Shown piece after piece: positions 26,869 through 35,751 of a stretch of 64,000 nt of DNA. The notes under the pieces were generated by a model. The model saw nothing but the letters and a program-made list of their open reading frames with translations. It did not search any database and was not told where the DNA came from. Within the stretch, counting starts at the first letter, position 1, and every line of letters begins with the position of its first letter. The stretch spans positions 3,286,001 through 3,350,000 of the forward strand of contig NZ_CP014579.1 in NCBI RefSeq assembly GCF_001634365.1. Reading direction: 5' to 3'. Position numbers and translations under genes: made by a program. Origin of the DNA: Paraburkholderia phytofirmans OLGA172. Lineage in GTDB: Bacteria; Pseudomonadota; Gammaproteobacteria; Burkholderiales; Burkholderiaceae.

Positions 26869-27120
26869 TCACCCGTTCAAGCCTTCGCCGTCGCTGACCT
26901 TGCCGTGAACACCCGCCTGCGCCCCCATCTTCTCCAAATCAAAAGGCGTATCCCGCAACCTCCGTCCCGTCAGCTTAAACACCGCACTAGCCACCGCGTG
27001 CGCCACCGAGGGACTCGACCGCTCCCCAACGCCACCCGGTTTGGCTGGATCCTCTTGCACGATCTGAATATCAACGTCCGGCCTGGCGTGCCTGGTATCG
27101 GTCGTGCAGAACGCGGTGCC
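26869..27120 (-). pseudogene. C-terminal fragment of a molybdopterin-binding xanthine dehydrogenase-family subunit
   Basis: The frame reads VDIQIVQEDPAKPGGVGERS then SPSVAHAVASAVFKLTGRRL and RDTPFDLEKM to the stop. The GVGE...P..A.AVA.AVF..TG.RLR pattern is the end of the large subunit of isoquinoline 1-oxidoreductase or aldehyde oxidase type enzymes, which are 700 residues or longer. Upstream, similarity fades and no start is available. It is a relic of a gene otherwise removed; its 2Fe-2S partner is absent too. Confidence 0.7.
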
Positions 27121-27245
27121 GAATGGCTCGCACGCATCGCGGGCCGCGTGGCAAGCAGAAAAACCGATACGATGGATGCTTGATCCGAAGCTGACGCAGC
27201 TTCGCTAAACTTCAATCCCCGATCCAACCGACCGAGCACCTTACC

Positions 27246-27731
27246 TTGACGATCCACATCCGCCCCGCTCACGCGTCCGACGCCGCCTTGATTCTCCGCT
27301 TCATCACCGAACTCGCGGTGTATGAGAAAGCGGAGCACGAAGTCGTCGCGACCGTTAAAGACATCGAAGCGAGTCTGTTCTCCGCCACGTCTACCGCGAA
27401 GGCTTTGATCTGCGAAATGAACGGCGAGCCGATCGGCTTCTGCGTTTACTTCTTTTCCTATTCGACGTGGCTCGGCAAGCAAGGGCTTTATCTTGAAGAC
27501 CTATACATATCGCCGACATCGCGCGGCAGCGGCGCGGGTAAACAGATGCTGCGCCACCTCGCACAAATTGCGTGCGAAGCCGGCTGTGGGCGCTTCGAAT
27601 GGAGCGTGCTCGACTGGAACGAGCCGGCGATCGGCTTCTATGAATCGATCGGCGCGAGCGCGCAAAGCGAATGGGTGCGCTACCGGCTGGCGGGCGATGC
27701 ACTCACGGCCTTCGCCGATGGCAATACGTGA
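27246..27731 (+). CDS. GNAT family N-acetyltransferase
   Basis: A 161-residue acetyltransferase, probably acting on polyamines or diamines. Family marks: IHIRPAHASDAALILRFITE, YEKAEHEV, GFCVYFFSYSTWLGKQGLYL, EDLYISPTSRGSGAGKQMLR (acetyl-CoA pyrophosphate loop), and EWSVLDWNEPAIGFYESIGA. This matches the spermidine/spermine acetyltransferase-like branch. The start is TTG 27246; no ATG or GTG is near the expected N-terminus. It lies between two pseudogenes and is itself intact. Confidence 0.92.
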   Translation: MTIHIRPAHASDAALILRFITELAVYEKAEHEVVATVKDIEASLFSATSTAKALICEMNGEPIGFCVYFFSYSTWLGKQGLYLEDLYISPTSRGSGAGKQMLRHLAQIACEAGCGRFEWSVLDWNEPAIGFYESIGASAQSEWVRYRLAGDALTAFADGNT

Positions 27732-27909
27732 GATACGCTTGCCCCTGAACAGAAACGTAGCCAGGTAATCAGCGATGCCAGGTAATCAGCGATGCGCGCC
27801 TTGTCTATCTGCAGCAAGAACCGCCTGCGCAACCCTCAGCGGTGGAAATAGCGCGCGGCATGGCCGAACCGCCGCAATCCACGCAGCCGCACTCGCCCCC
27901 TGAAGCGCG

Positions 27910-28170
27910 ATGTTCACCGAGTACATGATCAAGTGGGACTTGCTGCCGGACGGTGAGCCGATTCGCACGCACAGCAGCCGTCTGCTGCCCGTGCGCCGGC
28001 ATGGCGTCCCCGCGATGCTAAAAGTTGCACAGGATCCCGAAGAGAGATTCGGCGCGCAGCTGATGGCGTGGTAGGGTTTGTCCGCGGCGTGGATTCTCGA
28101 AACGGGTGAGACGCCGGACATCGACATAGACATCGGCAGAATGGCGGCCGAAGCGCTGAGGCAGAAGTAA
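27910..28170 (+). pseudogene. APH(6)/streptomycin-6-kinase-like gene with internal deletion
   Basis: ATG 27910 opens 54 codons, MFTEYMIKWDLLPDGEPIRT then HSSRLLPVRRHGVPAMLKVA and FGAQLMAW, the first lobe of an aminoglycoside or hydroxyurea phosphotransferase. A TAG at 28072-28074 follows, and in the same frame GLSAAWILETGETPDIDIDI then GRMAAEALRQK runs to TAA 28168-28170, which is the C-terminus of the same family. About 180 residues, including the catalytic HGDLH..N loop, are missing. The stop lies at the deletion joint. It is inactive. Confidence 0.75.
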
Positions 28171-28312
28171 ACGCTGGGAACTGAAGAGGACAACCATCCG
28201 GGACAGCCGCTACCCCCAGGCCTCGCCGCTATCACCCCGAGCCTGCCAATCCCGGGGCGAGCAGACATCGTCAGGCGGCAGCCGGCAAGCCGCCGCCCAG
28301 ACATTCCGTCAA

Positions 28313-28645
28313 TCAATGCGGAGCTTTGCCGTTGGGCAGGGCATCCAGCGGTTTGTGCTGTTCTTCGCCCAGCCCTGGGAAGAACGCGTTCCATGCGGCG
28401 CGCACGCCCTGAGCCACGGTGGCTTCGGCGCCAATCGTTTCTGCCTCGCCGTCGGCAGCGTTCGACGGGTCGGCGGAGAGGCCGCGCCAGTGCGTAAACA
28501 CCAGCAACGGCTTCTCGGTCCATACGCCGTCGCCATATTTCGCAAATGCCGTGTCTCCGCTCGTCAACTGCACCTCGTACCAGCCTTCACGGACGGGTGT
28601 ATGGGCAGCAAGCTCAAACCATGCGGTCGGTTCGATTTCCTTCAT
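28313..28645 (-). CDS. Hypothetical protein
   Basis: A 110-residue soluble, acidic protein starting MKEIEPTAWFELAAHTPVRE then GWYEVQLTSGDTAFAKYGDG and WRGLSADPSNAADGE. The Trp/Tyr-rich N-terminal half has the look of a small beta-sheet domain. The ATG at 28645 is preferred because GGAG lies 5 nt upstream; ATG 28672 would add MTIYLTGDD. It is read divergently from nothing close and has no recognised family, though it resembles conserved Burkholderia hypotheticals. Confidence 0.65.
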   Translation of the reverse strand: MKEIEPTAWFELAAHTPVREGWYEVQLTSGDTAFAKYGDGVWTEKPLLVFTHWRGLSADPSNAADGEAETIGAEATVAQGVRAAWNAFFPGLGEEQHKPLDALPNGKAPH

Positions 28646-28869
28646 GTCGTCTCCGGTCAGATAGATCGTCATAGGTAACCACAACAAAGGCATTCTTCAT
28701 GCCCGCGCCCGTTGGCGGCCCGGCAGGTGGGCGCCGCATGTCACCCGATGCTGCGGAGCGGTGCGCTGGGCATGACCTGCGGGCGATTCGTCGACGTCGC
28801 GCACTTCGAAATCGCCGCGCATAAACGACACGATAGCGCGACATGGGTCACGCGGACAAACGTAAAAAC

Positions 28870-30453
28870 TTACACGGCACGCCGCGTGGCCGCCCCGCTT
28901 GTCGCCCCGCTTGTCGACCCGCTCACCGCCCCCCTTATCGACCCGCGGTTCGACCCGCTGCCCGACCCGCTGCCCGACTCGCGCGCCATCTCGCGCACCA
29001 GTTCGGCCAACACGCGCACAGCGGGCGCCAGTTGCCCGTCTGGCGTGCTGCCATAGCCGATCACCAGGCCATTTGCCTCCTCGCGCTGCTGCAACGCAAA
29101 ACCCGACAGCGCACGCGGATTGAGCCGCTCGGCGAGCGCGCGTTCGGCAAGGGTTTGATCGGAAATATGCAGCGGCAAGCGAAGCGTCAGATGCATGCCA
29201 CAATTGCCGCCCAGAATCTGCGACGGCGCGAAATGCGCAGTGAGCGCATCGCGCAGCGCCTGCTGGCGCTCCCGATACAAACGCCGCATGCGGCCCAGAT
29301 GCCGCCCGAATTCCCCGCTGTCAATGAAGTGCGCCAGCGCCAGTTGCTCCAGACGATGCCCGCCGCGCAGCATCTCCTGCAACGCGACAGCCGTGTGCGC
29401 GGCGATGGCGCTCGGCAGTACCACGAAGCCGATACGCAGCGCCGGAAACATCGTTTTGCTGAACGAGCCGACGTACAAAACCGGCGCGTCCTCGACCAGC
29501 CCTTGCATGCTGGCGATCGGCTCGCCGGTATGGCGGAATTCGCCGTCGTAGTCGTCTTCGATCAGCCAGGCGCCGCAGCGGCGCGCCTGCGCGATCAGCT
29601 CCAGCCGGCGCGCCACCGACAACACCGCACCGGTCGGATATTGATGCGCGGGGGACGTATAGATCAGCTTGGGAGGATGCGTCCGCCACGCGTCGGGCGG
29701 CACCGCGATGCCCTCGGGATCGACCGGCATCGGCAGCATGGCCAGATCGCCGAGATTGAACGCAGCCTTGGCGCCGCGATAGCCCGGATCTTCAACCCAT
29801 GCGATGTCGCGCGGATTGGTGAACAGCCGCACGCACAGGTTCAGCGCTTCCTGCGCGCCTTCGGTGATGACCACCTGCGAACCCTCGCAGCGTACGCCCC
29901 GCGCCATCCGCAAATGCGCCGCGATCGCGTCGCGCAGCGCCGGTTCGCCCGCCGGGTCGCCGTAGCCGAGCGCGAGCGGCACCGCGCGCTCCATCGAACG
30001 TTCGAGCGCGCGCCGCCAGGCGGCTAGCGGAAAGCGGTCCAGCGCAGGCGTGCCGGGTGTCAGCGGCAAGGTGTTGTCGGCATGGGTGCGCGTCGCCGCG
30101 AATTGCTCGACACGCGCCGCGTACGCGATCTCCGGTGCGGCCGGCAGTGTTTGCGGTTCACCGCGCGCCGCCGGACTGGAGAGCGGGCTCACACGCGTGC
30201 CCTTTTTGTCGGCAACCACGTAGCCGACCGCGGCCAAATGCTCGTACGCGATCATCACGGTATTACGCGACACGCCCATCTCCGCTGCCAGCAAGCGCGA
30301 CGACGGCAGCAGCGACCCCGCCGGCAAACGCCCCGCGAGGATGGCCTGCTGCAAACGCTCGATGAGTTGTTTTTGCAGCGGCGCGGACTTTTCGCCACTA
30401 CCAGCGGGGGGCGCGGCGGCCCGGTTGGCGAGCGGGCCAATGATCTCGATCAT
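28870..30453 (-). CDS. MocR/PdxR-like regulator (GntR HTH fused to aminotransferase domain)
   Basis: A 527-residue chimeric regulator. The winged HTH (LIERLQQAILAGRLPAGSLL, PSSRLLAAEMGVSRNTVMIA) is followed by a linker and a fold-type I aminotransferase domain from about residue 125. It includes VEDPGYRGAKAAFNLGDLAM, LIEDDYDGEFRH and the PLP lysine in YVGSFSKTMFPALRIGF. Members bind PLP and control pyridoxal, GABA, taurine or similar genes. The tail after EMARE is low-complexity Ser/Gly/Thr encoded by degenerate DNA repeats and is unusual. It is divergent from the GNAT gene at 30562, its probable target. ATG 30453 (MIEIIGP) is taken; one six codons upstream is possible. Confidence 0.93.
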   Translation of the reverse strand: MIEIIGPLANRAAAPPAGSGEKSAPLQKQLIERLQQAILAGRLPAGSLLPSSRLLAAEMGVSRNTVMIAYEHLAAVGYVVADKKGTRVSPLSSPAARGEPQTLPAAPEIAYAARVEQFAATRTHADNTLPLTPGTPALDRFPLAAWRRALERSMERAVPLALGYGDPAGEPALRDAIAAHLRMARGVRCEGSQVVITEGAQEALNLCVRLFTNPRDIAWVEDPGYRGAKAAFNLGDLAMLPMPVDPEGIAVPPDAWRTHPPKLIYTSPAHQYPTGAVLSVARRLELIAQARRCGAWLIEDDYDGEFRHTGEPIASMQGLVEDAPVLYVGSFSKTMFPALRIGFVVLPSAIAAHTAVALQEMLRGGHRLEQLALAHFIDSGEFGRHLGRMRRLYRERQQALRDALTAHFAPSQILGGNCGMHLTLRLPLHISDQTLAERALAERLNPRALSGFALQQREEANGLVIGYGSTPDGQLAPAVRVLAELVREMARESGSGSGSGSNRGSIRGAVSGSTSGATSGAATRRAV

Positions 30454-30561
30454 CTCGGCTGGACCTATCAAATGCTGTTCTCGTGGATCTTTTTAACATA
30501 CCACGTTTGCCGTATCGTTCTCCATAAGCAGGGGTCACCCACTATCGACAGGAGAGCAGAC

Positions 30562-31302
30562 ATGGAACCCAGACGTAACGCTTTCGAGCAGCCGATCGGC
30601 ACCCCTGTGCCGGGCTGGAAAGGCGCCCAGTCACCCGGCCGCGAGCCGCTGGTGGGCCAATACTGCCGGATCGAACCGGTGGACGTAGAACGCCACGCGA
30701 CGGACCTGTACGAGGCCTACAACTCGGCGCCCGATGGCCGCGACTGGACCTATCTGGCGGTCGGCCCATTCGAGAGCCTGGCCGCGTATCGCGAGCATCT
30801 GACGCGCATGGCCGCATCGCCTGATCCGCTGCACTACACGGTCATCGATCTGGCGACCGGCAACGCAGTCGGCACGCTCGCGCTGATGCGCATCGACCGT
30901 GCGAACGGCGTGATCGAAGTCGGGCACGTCACCTATTCGCCGCGTCTGAAGCGCACACGCATTGCCACCGAAGCGATGTTCCTGCTGATGAATCATGTAT
31001 TCGACGACCTCGGCTATCGCCGCTTCGAATGGAAGTGCGATTCGCTGAATGGACCGTCGCGCACGGCGGCGTTGCGCTATGGCTTTACGTTCGAAGGGAT
31101 CTTCCGGCAGGCGATCGTGTATCGCGAACGCAATCGCGATACCGCGTGGTTTTCGATCATCGACAGCGAATGGCCCGCGCTGCGGCCGAGCTATGCACAC
31201 TGGCTGGATGCCGGCAACTTCGATGCGCAGGGCAAGCAGGTTGAACGGCTGGCCGACCTGATCGCACAGCAGCGGGCGGTGGCGAGCCAAGGCGACCAAT
31301 AA
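30562..31302 (+). CDS. GNAT family N-acetyltransferase (RimJ/RimL-like)
   Basis: A 246-residue acetyltransferase. RIEPVDVERHATDLYEAYNS, WTYLAVGPFESLAAYREHLT, VGTLALMRIDRANGVIEVGH, SPRLKRTRIATEAMFLLMNH and RRFEWKCDSLNGPSRTAALR belong to the acetyltransferase_3 group acting on protein N-termini or small amines. ATG 30562 follows AGGAG at a good distance; a much longer open frame upstream overlaps the MocR gene antisense and is not real. Divergent pairing with MocR suggests regulation by it. Confidence 0.93.
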   Translation: MEPRRNAFEQPIGTPVPGWKGAQSPGREPLVGQYCRIEPVDVERHATDLYEAYNSAPDGRDWTYLAVGPFESLAAYREHLTRMAASPDPLHYTVIDLATGNAVGTLALMRIDRANGVIEVGHVTYSPRLKRTRIATEAMFLLMNHVFDDLGYRRFEWKCDSLNGPSRTAALRYGFTFEGIFRQAIVYRERNRDTAWFSIIDSEWPALRPSYAHWLDAGNFDAQGKQVERLADLIAQQRAVASQGDQ

Positions 31303-31429
31303 GGCAGCCGGGTTGCGGGCCGGTTGCTAGCTGGCCAGGTGGTCGGCATGCGCCGGCTCGATGATTCCGAGCCTTCATTCATGGAGTGAAGAGACTGACG
31401 AAACTTCAGGCGGCGTGCCGCGCGACGAG

Positions 31430-31966
31430 TCAGGCAACGCCTGCCGTTCGCCGCAGCACGATGGTCGGCTTGCCTTTGTACGTCGTGCGAAGTTGCTCAC
31501 GGTAACCGCACTTGTGAGCGACACGCAGCGACGGCTGGTTTTCCGGCGCGACAATGCAGGCGGTCTCGCCGTCAGGCCAATGCGCATCGGCCCAGGCGAG
31601 TGCGGCGCGCACGGCTTCGGTCGCGTAGCCGCGGTTGTGCACGGCGGGGTCGAGCGCCCAGCCGATTTCAGGTGTGCCCATCAAAGAAGGCTCGATCTCG
31701 CGGTGGTAGTCGGCAAAGCCGACTTCACCCAGGAAGCGGCCGCTATCCCTTTCCCGCACCACCCAGTAACCGTATCCCAGCATCGCCCAATGCCCGGCGT
31801 AGCGCAGCAGGCGCGCCCAGACTTCTTCGCGCGTGAACGGCTTGCCGCCGATATAGCGAATCACTTCGGGATCGGACCACATCGCATAACTTTCGAGGAA
31901 ATCGTCGCGCGTGTGCGGGCGCATGATCAGGCGGTCGGTGGTGAGGAGCGTGGGGCGGCTGGACAT
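31430..31966 (-). CDS. GNAT family N-acetyltransferase
   Basis: A 178-residue acetyltransferase_3-type protein: LLTTDRLIMRPHTRDDFLES, YVVRERDSG-like strand (WVVRERDSGRFLGEVGFADY), EIGWALDPAVHNRGYATEAV (acetyl-CoA loop) and ENQPSLRVAHKCGYRE. ATG 31966 starts MSSRPTLLTTDRL; the open frame extends upstream through Arg-rich sequence that is not protein-like. It is convergent with the GNAT gene at 30562, over a 127-bp gap. Confidence 0.92.
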   Translation of the reverse strand: MSSRPTLLTTDRLIMRPHTRDDFLESYAMWSDPEVIRYIGGKPFTREEVWARLLRYAGHWAMLGYGYWVVRERDSGRFLGEVGFADYHREIEPSLMGTPEIGWALDPAVHNRGYATEAVRAALAWADAHWPDGETACIVAPENQPSLRVAHKCGYREQLRTTYKGKPTIVLRRTAGVA

Positions 31967-32304
31967 AGGCGGGCTGGTGGTTGGCGTGGACGCTTTGGGG
32001 TTAAGAAGCGTTGAAGAGTGCCTGGGATGATCGCAGATTTTTTGTGCGCCAGGTTCGCTGCCGAAATCCCCGCGGCGCGTGAAGATCATCACAGCGTCCG
32101 TCGCAGGTTGCGGTCGTTGCCGGCATGCGCCACACGTCCAGCTCAATGATAAGCAATACTTATTTTGAAAAAGATACAGCGGCCTTGTTATGGTGCCGGT
32201 CAGCAGCCGGCCCCGCTGCATAACCGGTGATCGCGCTCGAGGCGGGTACGACATCGGATTCGCCCCCGCCTGAACCCAATCAGGTTCATTTCACGGGATA
32301 CCCG
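31967..32304. other. 338-bp gene-free region
   Basis: It holds an AT-rich segment near 32148-32170 with the dyad ATAAG-CAATA-CTTAT, and the short hairpin TGAACC-CAATCA-GGTTCA close to the 3' end of the CynX-type gene. The first resembles part of an iron- or stress-regulator site but is too short to name. No gene seen. Confidence 0.4.
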
Positions 32305-33528
32305 TCACACGCGTTCCATGCTGCGCCGGTAGCTGGCCGGCGAGAACGCGGCGGTCAGCGCGCCCATCGCCAAGACCACCGCAAGGTGCATCGTCCATGC
32401 AGTGGTAAAGCTGCCGCCGACGTCGCGCAGCCAGCCGATCAGCCAGGGGCCGGCTGCGACGATCAGGAAACCCACCCCCTGCACGAACGCGGCCAACGCA
32501 CCGGCGCGCTGGGCGTCGGGCAGATGGTCGAGGGTCACGATCAGGCTCAACGAGAAGAAGCCGCCCAGCCCCACGCCTGCGCAGGCCACCAGCAACCACG
32601 GCGCAAGCGCCGGCACCAGTGCAAAGCCGGCGAAGCCTGCGGCCTGAAGCGCGAGGGTCAGCCACAAGGCCCCGCGCTTGTCCACGGCGCGGCGGACTAG
32701 CATCGGCATCACCAGCGCTCCCGCCGCCTGGAACACCGCCATCCAGGCGAGCAGGTTGCCGCTCGCCTGAGAACTCATGCCGATTTGCCGGTAAAACGAT
32801 GGCAGCCATGCGACCACGCTTGAATAGCCGCTGTTGGCGAGACCGAAATACACCGCGAGTTGCCAGGCGCGCAGATTGCCGAAAAAGCCCGCGATCGGGA
32901 CCCGCGCGGCGCCGGACGGGGCTGCACCGGGCGGCGCACTCGTGAACCACAGCGCGAGCGTGCCGAGTGCCGGCAGGGCCCACACGGCGAGGGCAAGATG
33001 CCACCCGCCATGCGCGGCGAGCCAAGGGCTTGCCACCGCGCCGAATGCTCCGCCGCCGACCAGCGCCGCCGAGTAGAGTCCCATCGCGAGCGGCACCCGA
33101 TCGGGAAACCAGCGCTTGGCGAGGCCCGGCATCAGCGCCTGGATGACCGCCACCCCCGCGCCGGCGATGCCGGCGCCGGTAATCAGGCTTGCGCTGCTGC
33201 TTGCCCATAAGCGCGACGTGCAGCCGGCGGCGAGCAACAGCAGCGCGGCGGTCAGGGCGGGCTTCTCGCCGAAACGCCGTGCCAGCCCAACGCCCGCGCC
33301 GGCGACCACGCCCATCAGGACGAAGGGCAATGTGGTCAGCATCGCGGCGGCCCGGAAGCCGAGGCCGGTGTCGTTGCGCACGATCTCCAGCACGGGACCG
33401 ACGGAAGTCAGAAAGGGCCGCAGGTTGAGACCCACCAGCATCACCAGCGCCAGCAGGACCAGTGCGCCGGGCGACCCCGCGACCGTGCGCGACAAGCGGG
33501 TGGCGCTTGCTGTGTTGGAATCAGTCAT
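32305..33528 (-). CDS. MFS transporter, CynX/NimT family
   Basis: A 407-residue twelve-helix permease. LVLLALVMLVGLNLRPFLTS with VGPVLEIVRNDTGLGFRAAA is the CynX/NimT N-terminal signature; KRWFPDRVPLAMGLYSAALV and AWLPSFYRQIGMSSQASGNL follow. Family members handle cyanate, 2-nitroimidazole and other small compounds. ATG 33528 is preceded by AGGGAG at a 7-nt spacing; an open extension upstream is not membrane-like. No cyanase gene lies near, so the substrate is unknown. It is divergent from the oxidoreductase at 33761. Confidence 0.92.
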   Translation of the reverse strand: MTDSNTASATRLSRTVAGSPGALVLLALVMLVGLNLRPFLTSVGPVLEIVRNDTGLGFRAAAMLTTLPFVLMGVVAGAGVGLARRFGEKPALTAALLLLAAGCTSRLWASSSASLITGAGIAGAGVAVIQALMPGLAKRWFPDRVPLAMGLYSAALVGGGAFGAVASPWLAAHGGWHLALAVWALPALGTLALWFTSAPPGAAPSGAARVPIAGFFGNLRAWQLAVYFGLANSGYSSVVAWLPSFYRQIGMSSQASGNLLAWMAVFQAAGALVMPMLVRRAVDKRGALWLTLALQAAGFAGFALVPALAPWLLVACAGVGLGGFFSLSLIVTLDHLPDAQRAGALAAFVQGVGFLIVAAGPWLIGWLRDVGGSFTTAWTMHLAVVLAMGALTAAFSPASYRRSMERV

Positions 33529-33760
33529 TCGGATGCTCCCTGAGGGTCTGAAAACCGGCTGGATCATCAGCCCTGTCGAAAGGGTAAGGGGCGGCGCCAT
33601 CATGTGGAAATTAAATATTCGACTGACCTCCAGTGCGGAACGCAATGGCACGTCTTGTCAGAAATTCGAAAGCCCTTGCCGCACGGCCTTTGCATCCGTC
33701 CCTTAGACTACGCTCATCGGCCGCACGACGCGGCGCAAGAACCGACAGGAGCGACATGCA

Positions 33761-34726
33761 ATGAGAGCGATTCAGTTCAAGACTTTTGGCAACCCCGAGG
33801 TGCTCGAATACGTCGATCTGCCGACGCCCCAAGCCGACGCGGACAGCGCCGTCGTACAGGTCAAGGCGGCCTCGGTGAATCCGAGCGACGTCAAGAACGT
33901 CTCTGGACATTTCGAACACACTACCCTGCCGCGCACGCCCGGCCGCGACTTCAGCGGTGTCGTGGTGGACGGTCCGCAGGCATGGCTCGGCACCGAGGTC
34001 TGGGGCACCGGCGGCGATATCGGCTTCACGCGCGACGGCACGCATGCCGATCTCATCAAGATTCCGCTCGCGGCTCTGTCGCGCAAGCCGACCACGCTCA
34101 GCCATGCGGAGGCCTCCGCGATCGGCGTGAACTTCGTGGTCGCGTGGCTCGGCACGGTCGAGTATGCCAACCTGCAAGCGGGCGAGACGGTTGCCGTGAT
34201 CGGGGCAGGCGGCGGCGTCGGCGGCGCGGTGGTGCAGATCGCGAAAGCGCGGGGCGCGCGCGTGATCGCCGTCAACCGTCATCCGCTTTCCGCCGATACG
34301 CCCGCGGGCCGGCTGATCGACGACTACGTTCCGCTCGACGAACACACGGCCGGGCGCCTGAGGGCGCTAACCGGCGGCGCCGGCGCGGATGTGGTGTACG
34401 ACACGGTCGGTGGCGTGGTGTTCGAGACCGCACTGAGTCTCGTCAAGCGCCGCGGCCGGGTGCTGGAAATCAGCGGCACCGGCAAGCGCCGCGTGGAATT
34501 CGACCTGATCGACTTCTATCACAACGAAACGCAATTGCTTGGCGTGGACAGCGCCAAGCTCGGCGTCGCCGAATCGGCGCCGTTGATGGCCGCGCTGGTC
34601 GAAGGGTTCGAAAGCGGCAAGCTGCAAGGGCCGGCCATCGCGCAGGCATTTCCGCTCGAGCGGGCGCGCGAGGCCTATGAGGCAGTAGCCACCGGCACGC
34701 ACGGCCGGGTCGTCATCACGATGTAA
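33761..34726 (+). CDS. MDR-superfamily NADPH:quinone oxidoreductase
   Basis: A 321-residue enzyme: MRAIQFKTFGNPEVLEYVDL, VQVKAASVNPSDVKNVSGHF, PGRDFSGVV, then the Rossmann fold GAGGGVGGAVVQIAKARGAR. Zinc-ligand cysteines are missing, as in quinone or crotonyl reductases. The C-terminus RAREAYEAVATGTHGRVVIT is complete. AGGAG lies 9 nt before the ATG. Its divergent partner is a CynX-type transporter. A GC-rich hairpin sits 12 bp after the stop. Confidence 0.93.
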   Translation: MRAIQFKTFGNPEVLEYVDLPTPQADADSAVVQVKAASVNPSDVKNVSGHFEHTTLPRTPGRDFSGVVVDGPQAWLGTEVWGTGGDIGFTRDGTHADLIKIPLAALSRKPTTLSHAEASAIGVNFVVAWLGTVEYANLQAGETVAVIGAGGGVGGAVVQIAKARGARVIAVNRHPLSADTPAGRLIDDYVPLDEHTAGRLRALTGGAGADVVYDTVGGVVFETALSLVKRRGRVLEISGTGKRRVEFDLIDFYHNETQLLGVDSAKLGVAESAPLMAALVEGFESGKLQGPAIAQAFPLERAREAYEAVATGTHGRVVITM

Positions 34727-34738
34727 TTGCCGAAGCGA

Positions 34739-34762
34739 CCGGCGGGCGTGGCTGGCCGCCGG
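34739..34762 (+). terminator. GC-rich hairpin after the oxidoreductase gene
   Basis: CCGGCGG (34739-34745) pairs perfectly with CCGCCGG (34756-34762) 12 bp beyond the stop codon. No T-run follows, so it is at most a pause or an mRNA 3'-end protecting element. Confidence 0.4.
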
Positions 34763-34929
34763 CATTCATTGACGCCGCTTCGTGCGGATACCTTTTCCAT
34801 CACCAGGCGCCTCACGCTAAGATTGAGCCCGCCGGACCGGCGCGCAGCGCACGCAGCATCTTCCGCGCATGGGCCGCCGCCATGCGCGCCGCCCGGTGAT
34901 CACAAGAAAAGCTTCGCTCGGAGAATCAG

Positions 34930-35508
34930 ATGTCTGAAGAATATGAAGTGCATGGTCCGCACGACCATGCGGTTGAACACGCCGGCCACCACGACGAGGA
35001 CCCCTTTGCGAGCCGCATGGCCGTGATGACCGCGATCCTCGCGACGATCGGCGCACTGTGCGCCTACCAGAGCGGCAACAGCGAAAATCTGGCGCTGTAC
35101 TACAAGAACGAAGCCGCGATTAAAAAGACCGAGGCGTCGAACCAATGGAACTACTACCAGGCCAAGGGCGAGAAAGAGAATCTCGCTGAACTCGGCGCGG
35201 CGCTGTCGCTCGGCAATGCCGATGCGCACGCGAAGTTCGTCGCCGACGTCGACAAGTACAAGCAGCAGAAAGAGCCGATTCGCGCGAAGGCTGAAGCGAT
35301 CGAAAAGGAAGTCGTGGACAACGACGCTAAAAGTGAAGCGCTGCTGCACGGCCATCATCGCTGGGCGCAGGCCACGACCTTGATACAGGTGGCGATTGCC
35401 CTGTGCGCGATCACGTTGCTGACCCGCAAGAACTGGCTGCGCAATCTGTCGTTCGGTATTGCGGCTGCGGGTGTGATCACTGCGGTCGTAGCGTTCTTTT
35501 CGGCTTGA
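34930..35508 (+). CDS. DUF4337 domain-containing membrane protein
   Basis: A 192-residue protein: a His/Glu-rich N-terminus (EVHGPHDHAVEHAGHHDEDP), a first helix (AVMTAILATIGALCAYQSG), a long charged alpha-helical segment (about residues 50-135, likely a coiled coil; includes NQWNYYQAKGEKENLAEL), and two C-terminal helices ending in LSFGIAAAGVITAVVAFFS. This is the DUF4337 architecture; function unknown. CGGAGA precedes the ATG. The histidine run at the N-terminus could bind a metal, which is inference. Confidence 0.92.
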   Translation: MSEEYEVHGPHDHAVEHAGHHDEDPFASRMAVMTAILATIGALCAYQSGNSENLALYYKNEAAIKKTEASNQWNYYQAKGEKENLAELGAALSLGNADAHAKFVADVDKYKQQKEPIRAKAEAIEKEVVDNDAKSEALLHGHHRWAQATTLIQVAIALCAITLLTRKNWLRNLSFGIAAAGVITAVVAFFSA

Positions 35509-35607
35509 TTGCGTGAACGACGTACCTCAATGGAAACGCATCAGCGGGTTAGCCTGAGCAAAGCGGGCAGGCGTCGGCATGCGGCTCGACGTCAGCCCTA
35601 AAACCCG

Positions 35608-35643
35608 CCGCGCGCGTCTTTGTCATAAATCAAAGATGCGCGG
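35608..35643. repeat. Long imperfect inverted repeat upstream of the methyltransferase gene
   Basis: CCGCGCGCGTCTTTG (35608-35622) and CAAAGATGCGCGG (35631-35643) form a 13-bp stem with one bulge around an 8-nt AT-rich loop. No T-run follows. It could be a terminator remnant of the DUF4337 gene or a regulator site 110 bp before the next start. Confidence 0.45.
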
Positions 35644-35751
35644 ATTGAATGCTCAGTAGTCCGACTTTCATGACATAAATTCAGGGCGCCACGATCTTGC
35701 ATCGCGTGTCCGCGTTGCCGGATTCGGCGCACCTGTCATGGAGGACTCACC

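Noticed and set aside
28843..30027. 394-codon plus-strand frame opposite the MocR gene
   Set aside because: Antisense shadow; Arg/Gln/His-rich with no family pattern, while the minus strand encodes a complete regulator.
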